Source: Chryseobacterium wanjuense
GTDB taxonomy: Bacteria > Bacteroidota > Bacteroidia > Flavobacteriales > Weeksellaceae
DNA: 64,000 nt
Reading direction: 5' to 3'
NCBI RefSeq assembly: GCF_900111495.1
Contig: NZ_FOIU01000001.1
Span: 1,240,001 to 1,304,000 of the forward strand
Of the stretch, positions 26,379 through 34,561 are shown piece after piece. A program made the position numbers and the translations under genes. The notes below the pieces were generated by a model. The model ran no database searches. It worked only from the letters and a program-made list of their open reading frames with translations, and was not told the DNA's origin. The stretch's first letter is position 1; each line of letters opens with the position of its first letter.

Positions 26379-27869
26379 ATGTCTGAAATTGAGAATCAAC
26401 AACCTCAAAATATAAAGAATAATCCAAAGATTATGAAAGCTTGGGCAGTGTACGACTGGGCAAACTCCGTTTATTCTTTGGTAATTACTTCTACTATTTT
26501 CCCGATTTATTATTCCATTCTTACCACAGCTTACGAAAAGAAAGAATATGTGGCGGAAACAAAATCATGGATCGATGTTCCTGTGAGGCACCTGATTAAG
26601 ATTTTCGGAAAAGAATATCAACCCGATGCAGTTTATGGTTATTCACTCACGATATCGTTCTTTATTGTGGTTTTGCTGTCTCCGTTTTTATCTTCTTTGG
26701 CAGATACGATTGGAAACAAAAAATCTTTCCTGCAGTTCTTCTGTTATTTGGGAGCGACTTCATGTATGGGGTTGGCGATGTTTACGGGGATGCACAACGT
26801 CTTTTTAGGCCTTCTTTTCAGCATTACGGCGAGTGTCGGCTTCTGGGGAAGTTTGGTATTTTATAACTCGTTTTTACCCGATATTGCAACGCGGGATAAG
26901 CAGGATGCATTGTCTGCGAGAGGTTATGTCTACGGATATATCGGTTCTGTAGTGTTGGTGATCATTTGTTTGGTATTAATCCAGGTTGTAGGGAAAGGAA
27001 ATCCGGAAAAGCAATTGCTGTTTACAAGAATCAGTTTTCTGTTGACAGGAGCTTGGTGGTTCGGATTTTCACAATATACTTTCAAGCATTTGCCTCAATT
27101 TGGTGATGTGAAAGAAAAATTACCGAAAGATTTAGTATTATTAAATTATAAAAACATCTTCAAAAAACACGAAGAGCAAGGTGGTTTCTTTGAGGTTTTA
27201 AAAGATAATTTAAGCTTCTATAAAGACATTGCAAAGGAAAGTTTCCACGAGCTGTTTAAAGTAGGAAATGAATTGTTTAAAGATAAAAACTTAAAATTTT
27301 TCCTTTCAAGTTTCTTCTTTTACAGTGTCGGGATGCAGACGATTTTCCTGATGGCGACCTTGTTTGGAAAAAGTGAAATCAATCTGGCTCAGGATAAACT
27401 GATTGCAACACTTCTGGTAATTCAGATTGAAGCCATTATCGGAGCGGTGATTTTCTCAAGATTATCTAGGAAAATCGGTAACAAAAACGTGATTTCCATT
27501 GCCGTTGTTTTATGGATCGTTGCGTGTATTTGGGCCTATTTCTTAAACAAGGAAAACCCTACCGTAGAATATCAGTTTTATGGTGTAGCAGCGGTTGTGG
27601 GGCTTGTAATGGGTGGTCTTCAGGCGATGTCAAGATCTACTTACTCAAAGCTTCTGCCGGAAGATTCTATGGAAAATACTACATTTTTCAGTTTCTACGA
27701 TGTTTTGGAGAAGATTGCCATTATCATCGGAACCTTTATTTTTGCCACTCTTATTGAGCAGTTCAACAATATGCGTTTTGCGGCACTTTCCATGACGCTT
27801 TTTTTCGGAGCAGGATTAATTCTTATACGATTTGTGAAAATTAGCATACAAAAAGAAAAAAAAGACTAA
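26379..27869 (+). CDS. MFS transporter, UMF1/Atg22-like family
   Basis: Inner-membrane permease. The family is related to yeast Atg22 (amino-acid efflux from the vacuole); bacterial substrates are not established. The 496 residues start with a 20-residue polar tail, then MKAWAVYDWANSVYSLVITSTIFPIYY. The YDWANS motif is the family hallmark. About 12 membrane segments are visible, with a large charged central loop (about 230-305, rich in Lys/Glu/Phe) between the halves. The GLQAMSRSTYSKLLPEDSMENTTFFSFYDVLEKIAI segment (about 410-445) is also characteristic. Monocistronic with promoter and terminator. Confidence 0.9.
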   Translation: MSEIENQQPQNIKNNPKIMKAWAVYDWANSVYSLVITSTIFPIYYSILTTAYEKKEYVAETKSWIDVPVRHLIKIFGKEYQPDAVYGYSLTISFFIVVLLSPFLSSLADTIGNKKSFLQFFCYLGATSCMGLAMFTGMHNVFLGLLFSITASVGFWGSLVFYNSFLPDIATRDKQDALSARGYVYGYIGSVVLVIICLVLIQVVGKGNPEKQLLFTRISFLLTGAWWFGFSQYTFKHLPQFGDVKEKLPKDLVLLNYKNIFKKHEEQGGFFEVLKDNLSFYKDIAKESFHELFKVGNELFKDKNLKFFLSSFFFYSVGMQTIFLMATLFGKSEINLAQDKLIATLLVIQIEAIIGAVIFSRLSRKIGNKNVISIAVVLWIVACIWAYFLNKENPTVEYQFYGVAAVVGLVMGGLQAMSRSTYSKLLPEDSMENTTFFSFYDVLEKIAIIIGTFIFATLIEQFNNMRFAALSMTLFFGAGLILIRFVKISIQKEKKD

Positions 27870-27875
27870 TAAAAT

Positions 27876-27906
27876 TAAAAGCGCTGTTTTAAAGCGCTTT
27901 TTTTAT
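27876..27906 (+). terminator. Rho-independent terminator
   Basis: AAAGCGCT / AGCGCTTT stem, then T run. Confidence 0.88.
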
Positions 27907-28064
27907 TTTCATCATTTATTGAATTAAACATAATATTACATAGTTCTAGTAGTTTTTTTACTTTTTATTTAATACTAAGTTTTAAATTGTGTGAAAATTA
28001 TATCAAGTTCTCACTAAGTTTAGATTTTTTTTGTTTATTTGCAAACTGTAATAAAATAGTAGCA

Positions 28065-30236
28065 ATGATAAAAAAACTTCTAATTCTTTCCATTTTGCAA
28101 TGTGGGATATTCGGTTTTGCCCAAAACATGAGACCCATTGCCCAAAAGGTTTCAGAATTCCATACCCAGAAGAAAAATTTTGAAAAGTATGATGTATTTG
28201 AAGTCAACAAAACATCTGAAAAATTAGCTGAATACAAAAGAGCAGCAACAGACATCACAGTCATTAATGTTGATTCGAAACAGCTTAAAAAAATTGTACA
28301 CGACAAACCGGAATTTCTTGAAATTTCTTTCCCTTTCGATGGTAAGGAAATTACTCTTGAACTTTATAAAAATCAGATCTTTACGAATGATTTTAAGGTA
28401 ACAACCAATAAAGGTGAAATCGTAAATTATACGCCCGGAGCTTATTATCAGGGAATTGTGAAAGGTGACAACCAATCTGTTGTAGCCTTCAGTTTCTTTA
28501 ATGATGATATCGTTGGGGTAGCTTCAACATTGGAATTAGGGAATATTATTGTAGGAAAAGTTAAGAATTCTACAGATTTCGTAAGTTATTCCGACTCAAA
28601 ACTGACAGGGATTAATCCTTTCGTATGTGGAGTGGATGAACTGGCGGAAAACCAAAAACAAAAAATTTCTTTTGATCCTAATACTCAAAAAAATGCAGGT
28701 AAAGTAGCGACACAGAATTGTGTAAGAATTTACTACGAAATTTGCTATACACCTTATCTCAATAATGGTTCGGATACAACAGTTACAACCAACTGGCTGA
28801 CTGCCATTCACAATAATATCTCAACACTTTACATGAATGATGATATTAGAATTGCTTTAAATGAAGTATATATCTGGACAACCCAGGATCCTTATACAGG
28901 AACTCCAAATGCGAATTTAGCAAGTTTTAGAACAAACAGACAGACTTTTAACGGAGATTTGGCGCACTTAGTAAACCAACCTTCCACAACGAGTGTTGCT
29001 TACATAAATTCACTTTGTACAACAAGCAGACATGCTTATTCTGGAGCTTCTCAGACATATAATAACGTTCCAGTTTATTCATGGACGATCGAAGCAATGA
29101 CGCACGAAATGGGGCACAGTTTAGGTTCTCCGCATACCCACGCTTGTGCATGGAATGGAAATTCTACCGCAATCGACGGTTGTGGGACTCAGGCTGGTTA
29201 TCCGGAAGGAACGTGTCCGATAGGTCCAATTCCTTCTTCTACAGTAAAAGGAACGATCATGAGTTACTGCCATTTACTTTCAGGAGTTGGAATTAGTTTT
29301 GCCAATGGTTTTGGTCCTCAACCAGCCGCTTTGATCAGAAATACAGTTGATTCTAAAGCTTGTCTGGGAACAAACTGTACAACGGCTTGTTCTACCACGA
29401 TTAGCGGATTGTCTGTTTCCAATATCACACAAAGTTCTGCAAGTGCTTCATTTACGGACGCAACTTCAACTTCATGGAAGTATAAACTGACAAAATTTGA
29501 CGGAACTTCGGTTACAACAGGAAATACAACGACCCAATCATTTAATTTCTCCAATCTGCAGCCAGCAACCTATTATCTTTTATCTGTAGGAACGGACTGT
29601 TCAGCGGGATATCAGAGAACACAGCTGTTCCTTACCGATGCAGACTGGTGCAGCGGAACATTATTTACCGATACAGGGGGTACAACTGAAAATTATGGTG
29701 ATAACCAAACTATCGTGAAAACGTTCTACCCAAGTTCAGGAGCCCTGACAATGAATTTCACGGAATTTGCGATGGAGCAGGATTACGATTTCATGTATAT
29801 CTACAATGGTCCGTCTACAAGCTCTCCGATGTTTGCTAATGGAAATGCTTTAACGGGAAGTACTTTACCGGGATCATTCACTTCTACACACCCTTCAGGA
29901 GCGATTACAGTGAGATTTGTTTCCGATCCGGCAGTAAATGAAAGCGGTTGGAAAGCAAATTTCTCTTGTGCAGTATTAGCTGTTGAAGATGTAAATACAA
30001 AAGATAATTCGGTAAGCATCTATCCGAACCCGGCAAGAAATCTTATCACAATTTCGTCAAAAGAGGCGTTAAAATCGTTTAAAATCTATGACGAGGCCGG
30101 AAGGTTAATCAAATCGGAATCGTCTTTAAAAGGGACTAAATTTGAGGTTAATATTTCTTCCATGCAGACTGGAAATTATGTGGTAACGGTAGAGACAGAA
30201 AAACAGAAAGTTACAAAGAAATTAATTAAACAATAA
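28065..30236 (+). CDS. Secreted reprolysin-like zinc metalloprotease with CUB domain and T9SS tail
   Basis: Exported protease of the metzincin type. The frame opens at 27987, but the signal peptide MIKKLLILSILQCGIFGFAQ begins at 28065 (723 residues). A prodomain covers about 25-215. The catalytic domain has HEMGHSLGSPH (H347, E348, H351, H357), the HExxHxxGxxH metzincin zinc motif, with a methionine turn IMSYCH downstream. Next comes a fibronectin-III-like segment (about 445-510), then a CUB-like domain (about 520-630, from CSGTLFTDTGG to WKANFSC). The last part (IYPNPARNLITISS ... KLIKQ) is T9SS type A. All parts are intact. Likely a nutrient-acquiring extracellular protease; substrate unknown. 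Confidence 0.92.
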   Translation: MIKKLLILSILQCGIFGFAQNMRPIAQKVSEFHTQKKNFEKYDVFEVNKTSEKLAEYKRAATDITVINVDSKQLKKIVHDKPEFLEISFPFDGKEITLELYKNQIFTNDFKVTTNKGEIVNYTPGAYYQGIVKGDNQSVVAFSFFNDDIVGVASTLELGNIIVGKVKNSTDFVSYSDSKLTGINPFVCGVDELAENQKQKISFDPNTQKNAGKVATQNCVRIYYEICYTPYLNNGSDTTVTTNWLTAIHNNISTLYMNDDIRIALNEVYIWTTQDPYTGTPNANLASFRTNRQTFNGDLAHLVNQPSTTSVAYINSLCTTSRHAYSGASQTYNNVPVYSWTIEAMTHEMGHSLGSPHTHACAWNGNSTAIDGCGTQAGYPEGTCPIGPIPSSTVKGTIMSYCHLLSGVGISFANGFGPQPAALIRNTVDSKACLGTNCTTACSTTISGLSVSNITQSSASASFTDATSTSWKYKLTKFDGTSVTTGNTTTQSFNFSNLQPATYYLLSVGTDCSAGYQRTQLFLTDADWCSGTLFTDTGGTTENYGDNQTIVKTFYPSSGALTMNFTEFAMEQDYDFMYIYNGPSTSSPMFANGNALTGSTLPGSFTSTHPSGAITVRFVSDPAVNESGWKANFSCAVLAVEDVNTKDNSVSIYPNPARNLITISSKEALKSFKIYDEAGRLIKSESSLKGTKFEVNISSMQTGNYVVTVETEKQKVTKKLIKQ

Positions 30237-30252
30237 TTTATTGATATTTTAT

Positions 30253-30283
30253 AAAAAAAGCCTGATTATTCAGGCTTTTTTTG
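30253..30283 (+). terminator. Rho-independent terminator after the reprolysin-like gene
   Basis: AAAAGCCTGA / TCAGGCTTTT perfect stem with TTAT loop, T7. Confidence 0.92.
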
Positions 30284-30400
30284 TTATCTTTAATACTAGA
30301 AACACGAATTTTAAGATTTATTTAAAAATCTAAGCGAGGTTCGCTGTTAAAATATGTTAGAATTCGGCGCGAATTTTGCTTATATTCAGCGGAATAATTT

Positions 30401-30408
30401 TAAATTTG
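30401..30408 (+). promoter_or_regulatory. -7 element TAAATTTG for the mevalonate kinase gene
   Basis: Exact TAnnTTTG match 26 bases before ATG 30435. Two small hairpins (GCGA-GGT-TCGC near 30333 and AATTCG-GCG-CGAATT near 30361) lie upstream. Confidence 0.6.
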
Positions 30409-30434
30409 CAAAAAAAATTTATTTTAATTAAAAA

Positions 30435-31361
30435 ATGACAAACCCTTTATTTTACGCAAAAATCATTTTGTTTGGAGAATACGGCATGATCGAGGATTCT
30501 CAAGGGCTTGTAGTTCCCTACAGCTTCTATAAAGGAGCTTTAAAATTTTCAGATCTTGATTCTGAATTCGAAAAAAAATCAAACCAGCATCTTCACAAAT
30601 ATGCAGATTTCCTTTCGGTACTTGACCTGTCTGATGATTTTAAACTTGATATAGAAAGTTTTAAAAATGATATTAGAAACGGACTTTTCTTTGATTCCAA
30701 TATTCCGCAGGGATATGGTGTGGGAAGTTCGGGAGCTCTTGTAGCTGCTATTTTTGAAAAATATTCTGTGAATAAGCTTAATCCTGAAAATATTTCCAAA
30801 GATAATCTGAAGCATTTAAAAGCTGTTTTCGGAGAAATGGAAAGCTATTTTCACGGTAAAAGCTCAGGAATGGATCCTTTGATCTGTTACATGAATCTGC
30901 CGATTCTTATCGAAAACAGAGAGAATTTAGACAAAGTGGCAATTCCCGAAGGTGAGGAAGGCAAAGGCGCTATTTTCCTGATCGATTCAGGAATTACAGG
31001 CGAAACCGGACCGATGATTCAGATTTTTTTCGAAAAAATGAAAACCGAAGGTTTCCGTAAAACATTGAAAGAAGAATTTATCCGCTACAACAACGCTTGT
31101 ATCGATTCTTTCCTAAAGAAAGATATGAACCCATTCTTCAGAAATCTGAAAAAACTTTCACATTGGGCTTATGAACATTTCCGCCCGATGATCCCGGAAA
31201 GTATTTTTAATATCTGGAAAAAAGGTCTGGATTCTAATGCGTATTACCTGAAACTGTGCGGAAGCGGCGGTGGCGGCTATATTTTAGGTTTCACTAAAGA
31301 CTACGAAAAAGCTGAAAAAATGCTTGACGGCTTCCATAAAGAAGTGATTTACAGATTCTAA
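30435..31361 (+). CDS. Mevalonate kinase-like GHMP kinase
   Basis: ATP-dependent phosphorylation of mevalonate in isoprenoid precursor synthesis, in the cytoplasm. The 308 residues carry the N-terminal KIILFGEYGMIEDSQG (family pattern KxILxGEHxV), the GHMP ATP loop PQGYGVGSSGALVAAI (about residues 93-108), the catalytic segment HGKSSGMDPLICYMN (about 145-159, with the catalytic Asp), and the C-terminal KLCGSGGGGYILGF glycine loop (about 274-287). Length is close to MvaK1. The neighbouring UbiA prenyltransferase 10 bases downstream supports an isoprenoid role. Another GHMP kinase of the pathway is possible but less likely. Confidence 0.85.
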   Translation: MTNPLFYAKIILFGEYGMIEDSQGLVVPYSFYKGALKFSDLDSEFEKKSNQHLHKYADFLSVLDLSDDFKLDIESFKNDIRNGLFFDSNIPQGYGVGSSGALVAAIFEKYSVNKLNPENISKDNLKHLKAVFGEMESYFHGKSSGMDPLICYMNLPILIENRENLDKVAIPEGEEGKGAIFLIDSGITGETGPMIQIFFEKMKTEGFRKTLKEEFIRYNNACIDSFLKKDMNPFFRNLKKLSHWAYEHFRPMIPESIFNIWKKGLDSNAYYLKLCGSGGGGYILGFTKDYEKAEKMLDGFHKEVIYRF

Positions 31362-31371
31362 ATACGTTGGA

Positions 31372-32301
31372 ATGAATTCTGAAAAAGAACCTTTCCAGCA
31401 GAAAAATTATATTCAAAAATCTTTTTTTTACAGATTTTCACAATTTGTGGGCTTTCTTTTGGGAGCTCGCTTTTTTGTTGCTATTTTGCTCACTTTTGCG
31501 TTGTATGTATCAACGTTTTTCCTTTTTAATCAAGATGAAACATTCAGAAAATTTGTCTTTGATTTCAAAGTTCACGGCATTATTTTTTGTACGGTTCTTA
31601 CGATTTTAGCGGGCGGAATTATCAATCAGTTTTATGATTTTGAGAAAGATCATATCGTAAAACCCTTTAGAACAAGGATCCAGAGCTTTATTAAACAAAA
31701 ATATTTTCTGTATGCATATCTGTTTTTAAGCATACTTTCTTTGGGAGTTGCCTGGACAATTTCGCACAGGGTTTTTGTATTCTTCGTTGTCTATCAGTTT
31801 TTTATGTGGTTTTACAGTCATAAACTGAGTCGGATTTTAATCTTAAATAATCTCACATTCGTAAGCCTTACTTTATACCCGTTTTTTGGGATGATGGTGT
31901 ATTATGAAACTTTTTCCAAGAAGGTTTTATTAATGGCAATCTTTCTGTTTTTAATTCTTTTATGTATTGATATTGTGAAAGATACATTAACGAAAAGCGT
32001 AGATAAGGCTTTCGGCTATATTACCATTCCGAATTATTTTAAAAATAAAAATACCAAAATTATTATCGTTTCTTTATTAATGATTACGATGGGTGTTTCC
32101 ATGAAACTTATCCTCAGAACAGGGATTTCGGGGTTTATGGCGTATTATTTTGCGGGAGGGTTATTTGTCTTTATCTTATGCATCTATCTTCTTCTGAATG
32201 ACTCGAGAAGAAGTAAATTCATAACCCTCAATATTCTAAGATTTTGGGTGTTCGTCGGCATCATCGCCATGCTTTTAAATGGACTGGAAGGTAAATTATA
32301 G
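31372..32301 (+). CDS. UbiA family prenyltransferase (geranylgeranylglycerol-phosphate geranylgeranyltransferase-like)
   Basis: Integral membrane aromatic/lipid prenyltransferase, 309 residues. About eight hydrophobic segments are visible. The first Asp-rich motif is the variant NQFYDFEKD (about residue 84-92), where the family usually has NDxxDxxxD. The second motif is DIVKDTLTKSVDKAFG (about 200-215). In flavobacteria proteins like this are annotated as geranylgeranylglycerol-phosphate geranylgeranyltransferases and are found by mevalonate genes; the real product is not known to me. It is co-directional with and 10 bases after the mevalonate kinase, and closes that two-gene unit. Confidence 0.8.
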   Translation: MNSEKEPFQQKNYIQKSFFYRFSQFVGFLLGARFFVAILLTFALYVSTFFLFNQDETFRKFVFDFKVHGIIFCTVLTILAGGIINQFYDFEKDHIVKPFRTRIQSFIKQKYFLYAYLFLSILSLGVAWTISHRVFVFFVVYQFFMWFYSHKLSRILILNNLTFVSLTLYPFFGMMVYYETFSKKVLLMAIFLFLILLCIDIVKDTLTKSVDKAFGYITIPNYFKNKNTKIIIVSLLMITMGVSMKLILRTGISGFMAYYFAGGLFVFILCIYLLLNDSRRSKFITLNILRFWVFVGIIAMLLNGLEGKL

Positions 32302-32332
32302 AAAATTTTCTCGAAAAAACCTTACATTTTCT

Positions 32333-32340
32333 TATCTTCG
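32333..32340 (+). promoter_or_regulatory. Near-consensus -7 element TATCTTCG before the proline dehydrogenase gene
   Basis: One mismatch to TAnnTTTG; 26 bases before ATG 32367. Confidence 0.4.
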
Positions 32341-32366
32341 CAAAACCTTAAATTTATATAAAAGTA

Positions 32367-33536
32367 ATGCCCATTTTTAACGATACTAAAGTTGCATTTG
32401 CAGATAAATCCGATGCACAGTTAAAGAAAGCGTACTGGATGTTCAAACTGATTGAACAGCCGGCTCTTACAAGTCTTGGAACTTCTGTTCTTAATTTCAC
32501 GATTCATAATAATTTTCCTTTCGTTACCGGAATTGTAAAGAACACTTTGTTTGAACAGTTTTGCGGTGGTGAAACGCGTGAAGAAAGTATGAAAGTCGTG
32601 AAACAGCTTTTCAAAAGAGGAGTTGGAAGTATTTTCGACTATTCCATTGAAGGAAAGGAAGATGAAGCCACGTTTGATGCTGTGTGCCAAGAGATTAAAG
32701 ATATCGTTAGATTTTCTGTGGGAAATCCTGCGATTCCTTTTATTGTTTTCAAACCGACTGCTTTTGGTAGAATTGACCTGTACGAAGCTGTTGGGAAAAA
32801 TGCAGAACTTACTTCGAGCCAGAAGGAAGAATGGGAAAGAGTGGTAAAAAGGTTTGATGAAGTGTGTAAACTTTGCCATGAAAATGACAAAAAAGTAATG
32901 GTAGATGCAGAAGAAACGTGGATGCAGGACGCTGCAGACCATCTTTGCGAAGAGATGATGGAGAAGTACAACCAGGAAAAGCCGATTGTTTGGAATACCA
33001 TCCAGATGTACAGAACAGGCCGATTGGAATATATGGAAGAACATCTTCAGAGAGCGAGGGAAAAAGGCTATTTCATTGGTTATAAGATCGTTCGTGGAGC
33101 TTATATGGAAAAAGAACGAGCGAGAGCCACAGAAAAAGGCTATGCCGATCCGATCCAGCCGACCAAAGATGCATCTGATAAAAACTATAATGCAGGAATT
33201 GATTTTGTGATGAATCATCTGGATAAAGTTTCAGCGTTTTTTGGGACGCACAACGAAATTTCTTCAGAATTGGTGATGGATAAAATGAAGGCTGCAGGAC
33301 TGCAGAATGACAATCCTCATGTATATTTCGGGCAGCTTTACGGAATGAGTGACAATATCACTTTCTATTTGTCTGATAAAGGCTATAACGTAGCAAAATA
33401 CCTTCCGTACGGACCTGTAAAAGATGTGGTTCCGTATCTTACCAGAAGAGCACAGGAAAATACGTCTGTGGCAGGACAAACAGGAAGAGAACTTGGCCTG
33501 ATTAAAAAAGAACTGGAAAGAAGAAAAAACAGATAA
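32367..33536 (+). CDS. Proline dehydrogenase
   Basis: FAD-dependent oxidation of proline to pyrroline-5-carboxylate, electrons going to quinone. The 389-residue single-domain enzyme has the PRODH barrel: FVTGIVKNTLFEQFCGGE near the N-terminus, VMVDAEETWMQDAADHL (about residues 178-194), IVWNTIQMYRTGRLEYMEEHLQRA, the KIVRGAYMEKERARA flavin/substrate segment (about 241-255), and the C-terminal QLYGMSDNITFYL and YLPYGPVKDVVPYLTRRAQENTS with the substrate-binding Arg pair. No fused P5C dehydrogenase domain is present, so that step must be encoded elsewhere. Confidence 0.94.
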   Translation: MPIFNDTKVAFADKSDAQLKKAYWMFKLIEQPALTSLGTSVLNFTIHNNFPFVTGIVKNTLFEQFCGGETREESMKVVKQLFKRGVGSIFDYSIEGKEDEATFDAVCQEIKDIVRFSVGNPAIPFIVFKPTAFGRIDLYEAVGKNAELTSSQKEEWERVVKRFDEVCKLCHENDKKVMVDAEETWMQDAADHLCEEMMEKYNQEKPIVWNTIQMYRTGRLEYMEEHLQRAREKGYFIGYKIVRGAYMEKERARATEKGYADPIQPTKDASDKNYNAGIDFVMNHLDKVSAFFGTHNEISSELVMDKMKAAGLQNDNPHVYFGQLYGMSDNITFYLSDKGYNVAKYLPYGPVKDVVPYLTRRAQENTSVAGQTGRELGLIKKELERRKNR

Positions 33537-33561
33537 ATAATTTTCATTATTAATAATATTG

Positions 33562-33595
33562 AAGCCTTGCATAATAGTGTGAGGCTTTTTTTATT
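33562..33595 (+). terminator. Rho-independent terminator after the proline dehydrogenase gene
   Basis: AAGCCTTGCA / TGTGAGGCTT 10-bp stem with two G-U pairs, T7. Confidence 0.85.
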
Positions 33596-33679
33596 GTTAA
33601 ATTGATAAAAATTATAATAACGATTAATTTTATTGATAAATTTTTAAAAGAAGAAATGTTTTATTATTGATTTTATTCA

Positions 33680-33687
33680 TATATTTG
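33680..33687 (+). promoter_or_regulatory. -7 element TATATTTG of a candidate small RNA
   Basis: Exact TAnnTTTG match in a gene-free stretch; a strong plus-strand terminator lies about 200 bases downstream. Confidence 0.5.
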
Positions 33688-33692
33688 ATATA

Positions 33693-33914
33693 CATTGAAA
33701 AACTAAAATACATGAAACGCGACTTACTGCTTTGCTAATATTCTGTAGCAATTTTGCAAAATCATTTAAAAAAAATTCGTACTTATTTCTATTGAAAAAA
33801 TATTTATAAGCAAAGAGTAAATTAAGTTGTAACGATAAAAACTGTAAAGCAATAGCTTTAGTTTTCTTCTTCAAATATTTTTAACCTGATCATTTTCTGT
33901 GATCAGGTTTTTTA
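33693..33914 (+). ncRNA. Candidate small RNA between the proline dehydrogenase gene and the XRE regulator
   Basis: The interval is bounded by a TATATTTG promoter at 33680 and a strong hairpin with a plus-strand T run at its end (33883-33914). Between them are small hairpins (TTGCTA/TAGCAA near 33731-33752; TAAAGC-AATA-GCTTTA near 33845-33860) and an eight-codon frame, ATGAAACGCGACTTACTGC then TTTGCTAA, at 33712-33738. No long frame fits on the plus strand, and the minus-strand 65-codon frame lacks protein character. No known RNA family is recognised. The proposal rests on promoter and terminator only. Confidence 0.4.
33883..33914 (+). terminator. Strong hairpin terminator (plus-strand T run)
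   Basis: AACCTGATCA / TGATCAGGTT perfect 10-bp stem, 7-base loop, then TTTTTT on the plus strand. On the minus strand it lies beyond the XRE gene's stop and could serve it weakly. Confidence 0.85.
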
Positions 33915-34460
33915 TGGCTCAAAACTTTCGAATTTTCCGTTTTCGTAGAAGAGCACAATACGTTTTATCTTACTTGTTTGATTTCCAATGACTTGATTGA
34001 TTATTTGATCATTAGATTTTTCTAATCGCTGAGAATCGATTATTTTTTCTTGGGCTGTACTTTGATGTGGTATAAACGATTCTCGGGGACTTATTTTCGC
34101 GGGCTCAACTTTAGTTTCTTCAGCTCCGAAATCTTCATCATCGTTCATCATCGTAAAAAGATCGGGAAGTGAAGTTGGCTTCAATTTTTCCTCCTCAGAA
34201 ATTTCGGCAATTTCATCAATGGGTTTTACCGTTTCCGGTAATTCTGATTTTAGCATTTCGCCGTCACCATTTACCAGCCAATCCCAGAGAATTTCAGGGA
34301 AGCGGGATTTTATTTTAATGATAAATTCAAGTGAAGGTTTGTTTCTTCCGGAGGTAATGTGGGAGATAGAAGATCGCTGCACATCAATTTCATCTGCAAA
34401 TTCTGACGGCGTCAATTTTGAATACTCAATTACCTTGGAAATTCTTTCATTTAAACTCAT
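33912..34460 (-). CDS. XRE-family helix-turn-helix transcriptional regulator
   Basis: Cytoplasmic DNA-binding protein, 182 residues. The HTH domain is at residues about 5-62 (ISKVIEYSKLTPSEFADEIDVQRSSISHITSGRNKPSLEFIIKIKSRFPEI). An acidic, low-complexity linker (about 70-150) follows, then a conserved-looking short tail KIKRIVLFYENGKFESFEP. That tail pattern, together with the HTH, recurs in flavobacterial regulators I have seen; its role is unknown. It is one of only four minus-strand genes. Its upstream region holds four copies of a TTTACAAnTGTAAA-type palindrome overlapping TAnnTTTG promoters, suggesting autoregulation. Confidence 0.88.
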   Translation of the reverse strand: MSLNERISKVIEYSKLTPSEFADEIDVQRSSISHITSGRNKPSLEFIIKIKSRFPEILWDWLVNGDGEMLKSELPETVKPIDEIAEISEEEKLKPTSLPDLFTMMNDDEDFGAEETKVEPAKISPRESFIPHQSTAQEKIIDSQRLEKSNDQIINQVIGNQTSKIKRIVLFYENGKFESFEP

Positions 34461-34479
34461 ATTATAAGCTTTTTATCAA

Positions 34480-34561
34480 TTTACAAATGTAAAAATAAAG
34501 TTTACAAATGCAAAATACAAAAGTAAACAATTGTAAAATATTTTAAGATACAATTGTAAAC
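34480..34561. promoter_or_regulatory. Operator array of TTTACAAnTGTAAA-type palindromes
   Basis: Four related sites: 34480-34493 (TTTACAAATGTAAA), 34501-34514 (TTTACAAATGCAAA), 34525-34537 (AAACAATTGTAAA), 34549-34561 (TACAATTGTAAAC). Two of them overlap minus-strand -7 elements (TACATTTG at 34484-34491 and TACTTTTG at 34518-34525) serving the XRE gene. Binding by that regulator is inference. Confidence 0.6.

Noticed and set aside
32421..33218. 265-codon minus-strand frame
   Set aside because: Complete overlap with the proline dehydrogenase gene on the other strand; Phe/His/Arg-rich composition is that of a shadow frame.
33677..33874. 65-codon minus-strand frame in the proline dehydrogenase-XRE spacer
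   Set aside because: Composition reflects AT-rich DNA; it is better explained as the candidate small RNA region on the plus strand.
34219..34467. 82-codon plus-strand frame opposite the XRE regulator
   Set aside because: Shadow of the HTH gene, which has clear domain and operator support.
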